The notes under the pieces were generated by a model, which was not told the DNA's origin, did not search any database, and was given only the letters and a program-made list of their open reading frames with translations. Source: Niebla homalea (taxonomy: Eukaryota > Ascomycota > Lecanoromycetes > Lecanorales > Ramalinaceae). Taken from it: 64,000 bases of DNA. The translations under genes were made by a program, and so were the position numbers. Positions within the stretch are counted from its first letter, which is position 1. Every line of letters starts with the position of its first letter. Below, piece by piece: positions 1 through 11,234 of the stretch. The stretch is taken from contig JAHGAU010000043.1 in NCBI GenBank assembly GCA_019925105.1, positions 1 to 64,000 of the forward strand, given 5' to 3'.

Positions 1-3000
1 TTAAATAATCGTATATTAAGTAATAATAAACTTTTACTTTAAGTAAAAAGATTATTTATTATTTAATTTTTAACTATAACAGTATATATAGTTATTAAAA
101 CGGGTATTAATAATTATTAATACCCGTCCTATATAGGTAAGCCGTTTATTATCGGTAAATATTAATATCCGCCCTGTATTAATTATAATTACGGAGTATT
201 ATTAATAATTACTGGTATCCGGCCCGGCGGAGGATCTATTTTTAAATAAATATTTAATACTTTTAAAATAAGGGTTATATAAAGCTTATATAATCAATAT
301 AATTATCTATAATAAGTAAATATAATAAAGTAAGTTCTTAATTAAACTTTTAAAATATCCTTATAAGGATAATCCTTATATTATATTTCCTATATTAATT
401 TTATCCTTTATTATATATATCTTTTTTTACTCTTTTTATTAATTATATTTATTTAACATATAAAAACTAAATATAATCTATATATTTAAGTATAAAGTAA
501 TTAATTAAGAATTAATTAAAATAATAATTTTATTAAGTACAATCCTTTACTTAAATATTAACTATATTAACTAAACGAGGTTTTATATATTATATTTAAG
601 CCGAAAATGGTATAAAGCTAAAAGAAATAAAAAATTATTACCGGCTTTATAAGCGTTATATAAATTAATAAAATTATATTTTAAAACGTTTATTTTATTT
701 ATATAAAAAAAAGATATTATTATTATTATCCGATACCTGGTTATTTTATACCTTTATAATAAGTATAATATTAAATTAAAACGTAATAAATAAAGATTAA
801 AGGAAAGTTATAATAGTTATTATTAAATATCTCTTGAAATAAGACTTTATTTATTAAACGTATTTAACGATATAAAACTATATAGGGTATTAAATTTATA
901 AGGTATTATTTAATTTAAACGTTATATTTTTCCGTCCTTAAATACTATACTGAAATTACGGATTAAAAAAGGATAAAATATTCTATAAAATAATTATTTT
1001 AATTATAATAACGTTTAATTAATATTATTAAGTAATTAAGGTTATTAAATTATTAAGGACTATTAGGGTTCTAAATATCTTATAAGTCCTTAAATTTATT
1101 AACGTTAATACTATTATAATTACTATAAATAAATAATATAAATAAATTAAGTATATTAAAGTTATTATTAAAAGCCTTAAATTTACTATTAAGCTTAAAA
1201 TATTATAAATTCTTAAAATATAAATAAACTTCCGCTATATATAATAGAAATAATTATAAGGGATTAAGGTGGTATTTAAAGGGTAAATTTAACGGCTTAA
1301 GGAAAATCCGTTAATATTAAGGGGTTATCGTTTACTTATTAATTATATTAAGTCCTATTACTTAAGGGAGCGGTAATTAAAATATTACCGTTAACTTATT
1401 AATTATATTAAATCCATTTAACCAAAGAAGAAATATTAAAGGTAATTTTAAAGGTATTATAAATTACTTATTTAGTAGATTAAATTTATTAATTTAAAAA
1501 AAAAAAAAAGATAGGGAAAGTTACCGTTAATTTATAGGTTATATTAAACTTTATTACTTAAGAGAAAAAAACGGGGGGGGGTACCGTTAATAATAATCCT
1601 AATAAAGTAGTATTTTAACCGTTAAATTTATCCGGTTCTAATACTTAACCGGGAGCTATAATTAATATTTAAAGTATTAACGTTTTATTATTAGCGGTAT
1701 ATAATACGGCTAATTATTAAAGTATTTAAATATATCCCCTTTAAAAAGTAAAGCCCGATATTAAGTAAGCCGTCCTTTAATTACTAAGTATATATATTCC
1801 GGGAGGTTCTCGTCTTAAAGTTAATATACCGGTTATTAAATATAATATAAAGGGATAAATAGTTTTTAAGGGCGATAATAACGGGGGAGTTAATTACGGA
1901 ATTAAACTATTAATATTCAGTAAGGTATTTAAATTAAATAACCCGTTATTCTTATTGCTTAAGAAATAATTAAAGTTAAGGAACCCCGCCGTTAAGTTAT
2001 TAATATTAAAGGATAATTAATTTAAAGGTATAAAAATAAAGATTTAAAGGTTTATATTCTCTTAATTAAGATAATAATAGATAAACTATAAACGTCCTAG
2101 GTAATTATTTCTTTAAAATAAATAAAGAAATCTTTAAACGGAAGCTAAAGTAAACCGGGTTCTATATAGGTTATTTATATTAACTTACTTCCATTTCCTT
2201 ATTTATACGGGAGTTAAAAGTTTAACTTTTATATTATTTTTATATTAAAAATTAAATTACTTAATTATAATATTCCGATATCGTTATTAAAAAAAGCGAA
2301 GCTCCTTTAAATATTTATTTTATAAATAAATAAATTAAGTACCGGCCGTTTTATTATTATATTTAACTTATTAATTAACGTCGGAATTTAAAAGTTTATA
2401 TCTTTTTTAATAAAAATTAAGCCCGGAAAATAAATATTTATAAGAAATAATAATTATAAGATAACGTTATAAGTTAACGGTAAAACGTAAATTAAATCCG
2501 AATACTTTAAGGGTTTTAATAATAAAAAGTCCGAAAGTTAAGAAATTAATTAATTATTTTAAATATAAAGACTCTTAAAACCTTTTTCTTAAATATATAA
2601 ATATAATTATTAAATAAACGGCCGGATAAAAGTAAAATATTAAATAAAATAATAATTAATATCCGTTAAAAAATACCTATTAATTACTTTTAAGGTTTTC
2701 TAAATATTATAACCCTTATAATAAGTAATAATAAACGATATAAAACCGTTATTAATATATATATTACGGATACCTAAATTTAAGTAATTCCGGAATTATA
2801 AGTTAAAAAGTTCCGTTTTACGGGTAAATTAATTATTTAAGATTTAAATTAAGAAAACCAGGTAAAAAAAGAATTATTATTTTAATTTAAAATATTCTTT
2901 TATATAAATAACCTTTTAAAATATTTAAAGGTTTTTATAATAAAGGAAAGTATTTAAATTATATAGTTTAATAAATAATATCCTTAACTTTTCCCGGGAA

Positions 3001-5160
3001 ATTATATAAATAAAAAACTATAATTTATATTTTTTAAGGTTATTAATAAGCTTATTTAAAAATAATTAATTAAATTATATATTGGCGGGATTTTTTTTGG
3101 ATTTTTTTAAATTAATAAAAAGGAGTTTAAGTATTTTATTATCCTTTAAGAAATATAATATTTAAAAATTAATTTATAATAGCTTTTATTAATAATAAAG
3201 GAAACGGCGGAAAGTAAAAATATTTAAAAAGATATTTTTATAAATTAAACTTTTATAATTTTAAGTTTAATATATAATACTTATATTAATAATAATATCC
3301 CGGATAATTTAACCCGATAATTATAATATTAAAATCTAATTAAAAAGGGTATAATTACCGCGGATTAATTAATTACGTTAAAAGTAATTTAAGTAATCCC
3401 CCGGGTTTAATTTTTATCCCGTATTATAAGATTAAAGACTTTAATTAATAATAAAGAGTTAAATTACTTTTATAATTACCGAAAGAAAGTTAATATAATT
3501 ATTAATTTAATAAAACTCCTTTCCCTTTTATAAGTAACCTTATTAATACCTATAAAAAAAGTTTAACGGACAAAAATAAATAACATACCGGCTTAATCCT
3601 AAGAACCGTAAAGAAATTAATAAAGGTAAATATATAAAGGTTACCGGGAAAACGCTATTTAAGTAAAGTAAAATTAAATTATTAAATTTAACGGTTTAAA
3701 ACGTTTTATTTCTCCTTTAATATAACTTTAAGGATTACAGATTACTTATATTACTTTTAAATATTATAAAGAATAATAAAACGCTTATAATAATCCGTAT
3801 AATAATCGGATTATTAAGGGATTAATTAATATCTTAACCGTTTAAAGAGGGATTACTTAATAACGGTATTTTCCCGGAGCTATTAAGTACGGTAAATATA
3901 TGTAAAAAAGCGGACTTAAACGCTATAATACTTTATATAAGTTTTTATTTATAAATTAATTTATAAAAGATTACCGCTTTTTATATTATATTTATTTTAT
4001 ATAATAATAAGGATTTAATTAAAAATATTAATTTTATTATTTAATATATTATTATAAGCTTAAAGGATTAACCGTTTTATATTATACTTTTACCTTAAAA
4101 AGAAATAATTATATTCCGCCGGGGGTTTAATTAAGGGTAAAACCTTTTATAACTTTATACCTTTAAAATATTTAAGTTATTTAATTTATTTTAATTACGG
4201 TTAAACGGTTATATAATATAATATTTTTATAATCGCTATCTTTATCTTTTTTTTATACGGTTTTATTTATTATTAAAAAGAGGTAAAAAGGAAATTATTA
4301 ATATTATAAAGATTTTTAAGGTATTATTAAATCCCTCCGGTACAGTAATCTTTAATCCCGGGGAATAATTAATCGTTATTATAATAAAAGGGTCGACTTT
4401 AAATAACGTTTAATTATTATTATTAATAAAAAAACGTTAATAAATAATTAAAGTCCGTTATAAACTTATTATTAACGGCTTAAGAACCCCTTTAATATAT
4501 CTCCGGTACTTATTAGGGCATTCGGGATTTATTTATTAATAAGTTTAACGTAAATAAACTTATATATTATTTAAACTTTTATAAAAATATTATAAAGGCT
4601 TATAAAGGATATATTAATATACGTTTCAGTAAATCTTTAATTAAAAGATAAAAAGTTATAGAGTAAAAAATAGTTTAATTTTACGTTAAAAAAGTAAGTA
4701 AAAAGGTTATAATTAATTTATTAAGGTCCGTTAATCTTTTAATATAATTTTAAAGTATTAACCTTAAATATAAGTAAGTAAAATAACCTTAATATACGTA
4801 TATCCGTACTTTAAATAGAAAATTACCCTATAAAGTAATATATAATAAAGGAAGGTTATTATAGAAACGGGGTTAAGTTAAATTAAGTAAATATAAAACG
4901 GTAATTACTATAGGTATTTTTCTATATTATAATTAGGTTATTTAAATAAAAATATAATTAAAAGGGTAAATAATATATATATTATAGATCGATTAAGGGT
5001 AAGTACATAACTTAAAAATAATAAATACGTTAATTTAATCGGGATAACTTAACGGATTTAACGTTAAACTTAGGACGCGTTATTAACGGCCTTATTAAGT
5101 TAAATAACTTAATACGGGATCCGAAAATAATAACTTAATTATTAAATAGCTTTAAATATT
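1..5160. repeat. RIP-degraded AT-rich repeat block, unclassified
   Basis: The block is extremely A+T rich and has no long open frame on either strand. Almost every surviving cytosine is in CpG, CpC or CpT; CpA and its complement TpG are nearly missing, while TpA is very common. That is what RIP leaves in ascomycete repeats. Short GC patches persist, for example near 226-237, 3400-3410 and 4360-4365. I looked for reverse-transcriptase, integrase and transposase motifs and for the tails of the LINE and SINE families seen later, and found nothing I would defend. It is probably one or more dead transposons entering from the left of the window. Confidence 0.7.
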
Positions 5161-5207
5161 ATATTTTAACCAATAAAAGGAGGGGAATCCAACTTTTCCC
5201 GGGGTTA

Positions 5208-5465
5208 TCCCGGGGGAAGGCCCTATCAATGAATAATTCATGGGAGCCCCTTAGCGTAGATTGCCGGCGTTACCCCGGGGGAAGGCCCCACCAATAAATG
5301 ATTCGTGGGAGCCCCTTAGCGTAGACTACCGGCGCCACCCCGGGGGAAAGCCCTACCAATGAGTGATCCGTTGGAGCCCCCCACCCCCCGAATGATGCAC
5401 GGGAGCCCCCGGGGATCCCCGGGCGGCCCGTAATCCGGTCGAGGCTCCGCCGCATCGGCCCCGCG
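5208..5465. repeat. GC-rich 65-bp minisatellite inside the AT block
   Basis: Three head-to-tail units of 65 bp begin near 5208, 5273 and 5338. Each starts with CCCCGGGGGAAGG (first copy TCCCGGGGG), runs through a CAAT-AAT-ATTC/GTGGGAGCCCC core and ends with TTAGCGTAG-CCGGCG. A degenerate continuation rich in CCCC and GGGAGCCCC follows to about 5465. The array has not been RIP-mutated although both sides have. An open frame of 61 codons on the minus strand (5270-5455) only mirrors the repeat and is not a gene. Confidence 0.85.
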
Positions 5466-5688
5466 GTGAGAGTAGGAATTCTTAAAGTTTCGAAAATCTA
5501 TAACTAAATAAGGAGTTATCGGATTTAAGTAAATAGGAATTTATTTTATAGGGTTTCCCGGGCTCTATAACTTTATTATTAAAAGTTTCTAAATCTATAA
5601 AAGGATTATTATATAAGTAGTTATTCTAAAAAATAACTGCTTAAAGGCTAATACTTTAAGGCGCCGAGGTTTTCCCGGGAGGGCGAAT

Positions 5689-5713
5689 GACTGCTTAGAG
5701 CCTATAAGCAGTC
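5689..5713. repeat. Short perfect hairpin
   Basis: GACTGCTTA (5689-5697) and TAAGCAGTC (5705-5713) form a perfect 9-bp stem with a 7-nt loop. A related half-site, ACTGCTTAAAGGCTA, lies about 55 bp upstream. It sits just left of the breakpoint of a SINE-like fragment and could be the end of a small inverted-repeat element. No function is assigned. Confidence 0.5.
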
Positions 5714-5729
5714 AGTATTACGTAATAGG

Positions 5730-5880
5730 ATATTTATTATTGTTTTATTTATATTAACCACGTAACTTACCGGATAGGGTTTAAGGGCTCTTAGCGAAGT
5801 CGTCCCTTACCCTTAAAATATTTAATTATTCTATAGTTTATCTTTTACACTTAAAAATACCATTCCGCCACGCTCGCCCC
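5730..5880 (-). mobile_element. 5' fragment of SINE-like element (copy 3)
   Basis: This is the reverse complement of the first 150 bp of the SINE-like elements at 35771 and 62695. It ends at 5880 with the same CCGCCACGCTCGCCC (reverse of GGGCGAGCGTGGCGG) and includes the CCTTACCCTTAAAATATTTAATTATTCTATAG stretch in RIP-altered form. Similarity stops near 5730. Keeping the 5' part and losing the 3' part is the reverse of normal target-primed truncation, so a later break or insertion is likelier. Confidence 0.8.
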
Positions 5881-6050
5881 GATTTATTATATATATTATA
5901 TTTACTTACCTTATATATACCGCGTTTCTCGTTATAAACAGTTATTATTATATTAAGGAATTAATATATAAGGTCTAGCTATAAACGGAATCATAGTTAT
6001 AGTAATATTTATGGTATAGGACGTACCTATTATATAAATATAGGTGCCAA

Positions 6051-6248
6051 AGAGCTAATACTTATAAGGTAAGTAGGCCGAGCCTGGCAATAAGGCCATT
6101 TGGAACCATAATAACTATACCTTATTCGGTTTGGAGACCGACTTAAGTAGGAGCGCGAATAAGGTATATACGTTAAAACCCCTCGAGAGCTAGTCCTTAT
6201 AGGGTAAGTAAACCAAGCATAAAAATAAGGCTACTAAGAACCATAATA
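6051..6248. repeat. Imperfect direct repeat, two copies about 135 bp apart
   Basis: A stretch of about 62 bp at 6051-6112 (AGAGCTAATACTTATAAGG to GGAACCATAAT) recurs at 6186-6248 (AGAGCTAGTCCTTATAGGG to AGAACCATAAT). Most differences are C/T or G/A, as expected from RIP. Between them is a small inverted repeat, TCGGT-TTGGAG-ACCGA. It lies in the transition zone before the gene island. I do not recognise the element. Confidence 0.6.
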
Positions 6249-6479
6249 TCCGATCTTTAAGCTATACGGGTTAAGCATTTAACGCGTTCTACAACGGCCT
6301 TAAATTTCCAATAGTTTTAAAGGAACTCGTTACCTAAAAATTAAGTTCTTAAATAAAAACGAAGGGTTATAATAATAAGGAGCTAAAGGGGAAATAGCTT
6401 TAGAACCCGTATATTAACTATAACTTTATATTTATAACCGGTATAATATATAATAATTAATAATAACTATTTATTGATA

Positions 6480-7096
6480 AATGGATCCAAAATATTATAG
6501 ATTCATGAATTTACATATGAATTTGCGGGGTGAAGGTGGAGTTATAAATGCCAAGGAAACGATATCGATTTTACTCGCGTTAATACGACCGTAAACCGCT
6601 CTGCTTGCTATCTAAGTATTATCGGACATGTTAGCCGCAGTCCCTGCCCAGACTATCTTAGAAAGCTGTCTGGTCTATCTCCCCTAATGGGGTGGATCAT
6701 AAGTCACCACCAACGCTCGGACGAGATTTTATATCTTTATAGCGACGGATTTGCATAAAGCACCCCAAAATCTCAACGAATACGGAACAGTCCAACCCTC
6801 AGCACACAAGAGCTGATATAAGATAGCCGCGAACACTATTGCTTACACCTAGCAGAGAGGTTGATCCAAGTCTAAAGAATTGATGCATGATTTACCATTC
6901 TCAGGCCTGTTCAAAGTCCGGATGCTTGGCCTCGGCTCTCGGCTGTTGCCATGGGTACGCCAAGCCTTGGCACGTCGCGACCTTTGATGGAAAAAGCAAA
7001 ACAAACAACACAACAAAAGACAACACAGCTCTTCCACTCCGCTTTGCATGTCCATGCTATACGCTCTTCCCAAGGTCTGTCCGTGTCGTGGACAGT
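6480..7096. other. Left border of gene island 1, no gene recognised
   Basis: Base composition changes from AT-rich to balanced near 6480. The open frames here are short, overlap one another on both strands and resemble no protein I know. It probably holds the promoter and leader of the plus-strand gene that follows. Confidence 0.5.
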
Positions 7097-7289
7097 ATGA
7101 GCTCTGCTCAAGGTATGCCAGTATTTAGGTACGCGCGTATCACTTGCAGCTGACCATCCGCTGGCAGGGCAAACCTATCGACCGCCTGACACACTCCCTT
7201 CCTTCCTTCGTGCCTCGATCGAGTGCGCACCCTCCGCTACGAGCATTGACGCTGCATATCTGATCCCCTCAATATCTCCCTCCCCACAG

Positions 7290-8699
7290 TCGATCCAAGA
7301 CTCCAGTAACGACACCGGCGGTCAAGAGGAGGAGACTGGCAACGGGTCTTCGGATTCCTCGATACCTGAGTCGGACGTAGCGAGTACTGCGTCGTTGTGG
7401 GAAACAGTCAGGATGTCTAACAGCAGTGTCGGTAGCAGCTTGCCGAGGATCACGACGAGGAGTGAGAGTGGGAAAAGGGACACGGACCAGAAGACTACAA
7501 GCATGCAGAGACCTGCAAGCGCTTCAGGTCTGAAGGCGAAATCAGTCAAAGCTCTCGCACCATATGATCTTGGATTTCGCAAGAATGTGCTGGACCCGAG
7601 AGGTATCACCATCAATGCTCAGACAAAGTCCATGAAGGCAGAAGCGAATTTTGGGGGGGACAAGGCCCATGGAGGTCGAGCCAAATATTACACCGAGAAG
7701 GCGACAGCGTCAAGACTATGGCTGGAAGTCAGCGATGAATATCTGCAAGAGGTCATCAATGAGTACGAATGCATGAACACAGAGCACGCCCTCGAGACCG
7801 AGTACGCTGCCTATGCCTTGGACAGCTTCCTCAAAAACGAGCTCCGTATCCGCAACGTCATGCGCAGGACAAAGGACAGGGCATGGAGGTTGGAGCGGAC
7901 ACTGGCTTTGGTGGCAAAACCCTCCGTGGACAATCCTGTCTGGCTGCCTCCACCTGTCGTCGTCAGGAAGAACGCCAACAATAACCTTTTGACCGAATAT
8001 ACCTTCGACCTCCGTCCCGACTGCGCATACTGGATCTCGCTTCAGGGTTTCTCAGCAGAGTACAAGTACCAAGTTAAAGAACATGCCCTTGTCGTCAACG
8101 ATAAAAGGACCTGCACCTATCTCACCATCGAGTTCAAGAAAGACGACGAGCGCGAGACCGCAGCCGAGAACCAAGTCGCCGCCACCGGCTCCACCTCCCT
8201 CTACAACCGATATCTACTGCGCGACCGAAGTCTGGAGACAGCACAGCAACCCTGGACCGAAGACCTGGCCAACCAGCTCGTCCACTATGGCATCACCTTC
8301 ACAGGCTCCGACTACAAGATCTGGGCACTCCGCCCCAAAGTCGATGACAAGTGGCGCTGGAAGGGCTGCGAGATGCAGCGGATGTTCACGGGGACCTGCG
8401 TTTCCGAGGACGGGGTGACGGATCTCTTCGACTGGCTGAATGAGATCCATTGCTGGGCTCTGACGGTCCATGGCCCCGAGTGCGAAAATGATATCAAGAG
8501 GGCTATGAGCGCTATGGCACCGATCACCAAGTTTCGTGTCTCGGACATGCATGAGCTGGTACCAAAAGGGAGCGCCAGCGTCGACGAGGGGTCTGACGAA
8601 GATGGCGCACTGGTACGAGAGGAAGGCGGTAAGGAGGGGGAGGGCGTGCTGACTGAGGAGACTGGCGGCGAGGAGGAAGTGGTGTCCTCTGAGGCATAA
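7290..8699 (+). CDS. Fungal protein of unknown function, possible PD-(D/E)XK-like fold
   Basis: The frame is open from a good acceptor (CTCCCTCCCCACAG, ending 7289) to the stop at 8697-8699. The first ATG in frame is at 7413 and gives 428 residues; the open, Asp/Ser/Glu-rich reading between 7290 and 7413 suggests an unseen upstream exon. A short exon at 7097-7112 is possible but its phase does not fit. The protein has a Ser-rich N-terminus, a charged helical part, then a compact core and a very acidic tail ending EEEVVSSEA. Counting from the TTG at 7395, the core has LRPDCAYW (D209), TYLTIEFKKDD (E246, K248), NQVAATGS (Q260) and HYGITFTGSDYKIWALRPK. D...ExK followed by Q is the layout of PD-(D/E)XK nuclease-like folds, so a nuclease-related fold is inferred, not shown. 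Codon use is normal and there is no sign of decay. Confidence 0.7.
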   Translation, partial: SIQDSSNDTGGQEEETGNGSSDSSIPESDVASTASLWETVRMSNSSVGSSLPRITTRSESGKRDTDQKTTSMQRPASASGLKAKSVKALAPYDLGFRKNVLDPRGITINAQTKSMKAEANFGGDKAHGGRAKYYTEKATASRLWLEVSDEYLQEVINEYECMNTEHALETEYAAYALDSFLKNELRIRNVMRRTKDRAWRLERTLALVAKPSVDNPVWLPPPVVVRKNANNNLLTEYTFDLRPDCAYWISLQGFSAEYKYQVKEHALVVNDKRTCTYLTIEFKKDDERETAAENQVAATGSTSLYNRYLLRDRSLETAQQPWTEDLANQLVHYGITFTGSDYKIWALRPKVDDKWRWKGCEMQRMFTGTCVSEDGVTDLFDWLNEIHCWALTVHGPECENDIKRAMSAMAPITKFRVSDMHELVPKGSASVDEGSDEDGALVREEGGKEGEGVLTEETGGEEEVVSSEA

Positions 8700-8783
8700 G
8701 CACTTAACGATGACATGAGCTATGATGTGATCTATAATACCCAGGATACCCAGGGGGGCCGTCTCGTGGCGTGGACCATTTCA

Positions 8784-10730
8784 ACACGTAGAACCCTGAC
8801 CGCACACCTCACGATAGAAACCCTCCCTCGCATCGCTCTTCGACTGTTTACGACGAGCAGCTACTCCATCCCCATCATCCATCTCCTCCATAGCCCGCCT
8901 CAATCCACCCTCCTCCCTCCCAATCCCCTCCAAATCATCCTCCTCCGCCTTTAACCGCCTCTGACACCCTAACTGCGCCGCAGGATCATCAACCCTATCA
9001 ACCATCTCCATCCCCCTCTCAAACACTTCAAGACGCCTCCGACTCGGATGATTACCAACTTTCCCCCCTTCCTTCAATCGTACGCTCAGTGACGGCGGGT
9101 CTCTCGCCAGCAATCTGGATCCCCGTCCGCGAACGACGCCTAATACTCTCACCACCGCACTGCGCTAGCAACCGATCGGGACCCATGAGCGGGAGGAAAA
9201 TGCTATATGTAGCTACCTGCGCAATGACGGTGCGCATGTCGAGGTTGCCATATCTTGGGAAGTGGGTGCTGAGGTTGCTTGCAATCGTCTCGAAGGCGTC
9301 GGGGAACAGGGCATTGAAGAGAATGTCCTTTGCTACCAAGTTCAGGTAGGTGGCGCTTTCGATGGTCGCGTATTGCTGTGAGTAGTCTTCTTTGAGGTCG
9401 GGGTTCACGTGTGAGGTGTAGAGCGGTTCTAATGATTGCTGGACCTTAGGCAGGGTTTTTTGCATAGACCTCTGGTTGCAGCAGGATTTGAGTTGGTGTG
9501 AAATCATTGTGAGCTCGGCAGGCGACAACGTGTCCACTCCAGATCCTGAAGGCGTATCCCATTTACGCAGGAAGAGGAAGTTGTCCGCTGTGACTGGATC
9601 TCTGTTGACTGTGAAGGCTGGAGGATAACCTGCGTTGGGAAGCTCGGCAATGAAGGCGCCATCGTTGACTAGTTGTCCGAAGCGATCTCCTGTGCTCTCA
9701 AAAGTGTCGCTGAACGCCTTAACCGGAACATCAGGCACGATAGCATTGTTGCGAATATACTTACGTATCTCCACCGCACGCTGCGTGAAGGACTCAAAAC
9801 TCTGATAGATCCGTCGTCGCCGCAATATCGCCGGATCGTTCTCTGCGAGCCAATCCTCTAAGCTTACGCCAGCCTCATACGCACTTTGAGAGTGCCCCAC
9901 AGTACGCTATATCGTACGTACGAGATCCCGTTCCAAGGCGTCGACGAGGAAACCTGTAGCGAGACATACGGGGCTACTGCCGATGAAGGCATTCGAAATA
10001 TGGCTTCGTCCGGCGTAGCGGGGTCCCAATCGCACATCCAGAGGTTGATGCCTTCGCAGGCGTGGATCTCAAAGGGGGCAATTAAGATTGTTTGGAAGAG
10101 GCGACCATCGACTTCGAGCGTTACGATATCATGGATCGTGACTAGGGATTGGAACCCCAGCAGTACGCCGCATCCTTGGAGCTTACCTCCTTCATGCCCA
10201 TATTCCTTCGAAGCCGCCTCGATCCGCGAGCTATTCTCCTTAATGAAACCAAGTTTATCGTCGATCGAACTCAATTTTCTCATCCATTCGGGACAAAGCA
10301 GAAACGCGCCCTGAGGGAACCCCAGTAGCATCGTTCTCGCAATGTCCTCTCCCCATATCATCTCACGATCTATCTTTAGTCCAGACACCCGTCCTACCGA
10401 CACTGAGAAATGTTCACCCCACCCTACATACGAGTGCGCTATCAGCGCATCATTGTCTTACAATCGCCCCTCGCTCTTCCGTATCGTCCTGCACAGGGCT
10501 ACCAGAGCTGTTAGATTGCTCGTGGCTCTGGGATTAAGGTAGAGTTTGTTGGCGCATTCGCGGGGCCGCGCATCAATTGTTCTGAAGATCGATGAGATGT
10601 CGTCGCTGGGGTCGTGGATGCTGAGATCCAGGGAGTTTCGGAAGTATTCGTCGGCTTGGGAGCGTTCGGTTAGGTGGTCTTGTGGTAGGTGGAAGCTGAT
10701 GTGGAGGTGGTTGAATTTTGAGGCACACAT
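8784..10730 (-). pseudogene. Broken unknown fungal gene, at least three lesions
   Basis: Coding-quality sequence runs on the minus strand from ATG 10728-10730 (MCASKFNHLHISFHLPQDHL) to about 8784. It reads as four segments. Segments 1 and 2 share a frame and are separated only by an in-frame TAA at 10458-10460; the peptide on both sides (KSEGRL, then DNDALIAHSYVGWGEHF) looks continuous, and TAA could come from CAA by a RIP-type C-to-T change. Segments 2 and 3 change frame near 9890-9900 (WGTLK to QSAYEAGVSLEDW). Segments 3 and 4 change frame near a run of six G at about 9065-9070, leading into a charged, coiled-coil-like tail. Introns were tested; none in phase is convincing, although a mini-intron of about 34 nt near 9870-9910 is conceivable. 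I recognise no family. Read as separate small genes the segments would mislead. Confidence 0.6.
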
Positions 10731-11234
10731 TTTGCTCGTGGACCTCAGATGAGGAGGATTACTGTGAACTGGGATTTTCGAGTTGAATTGGCTTGATTGG
10801 TTGATGTGAGGGCCCAGCGGGTATACCCTCCTCATCAGAAGAATGCGACGTCCGCTGACTTCGGAAAGGACTCCCTGTGCTTCAAATAACGAAGGGTGTA
10901 GCGTGGGCTAGGATGCGGGGTAACGCACTCACTTCGCGATGCGATGCTGTCATGCTGGGTAGAGTAAGATGCATGCGGATGATCCTACATGCCGCAATAT
11001 CCCGGGCTCGTCAAATACGTATCGTCATGTGTCAGTGGGCGCGGGAGATCTCAACGAGGGTGTTCCAGCTAAAAGGCGGCTGCTCAAAACTTCCTTGCGA
11101 CGAGGTCTACGGGCTACAAGTTCAACCCAGGTACATCACTCGGTCTATAGATTTTCGACTTAAGTGAAGGGTCAAATGCTGAGGCGAGAGCACTATGCAG
11201 ACAAGTAGCGTATAAATCTCCACCATCTTACACC
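10731..11234. other. Intergenic: 5' side of the unknown gene, 3' side of the oxygenase
   Basis: About 500 bp between two minus-strand genes. Small open frames on the plus strand have no coding character. Expected to hold the oxygenase terminator and the promoter of the broken gene; no clear motif stands out. Confidence 0.4.

Noticed and set aside
5270..5455. 61-codon minus-strand open frame with repeated peptide GLPRIIYWWGLPPG
   Set aside because: It only translates the 65-bp minisatellite; there is no independent coding evidence.
6887..7153. 88-codon plus-strand frame upstream of the first gene
   Set aside because: Overlapped by two antisense frames, no family resemblance, and no splice to the next exon keeps phase.
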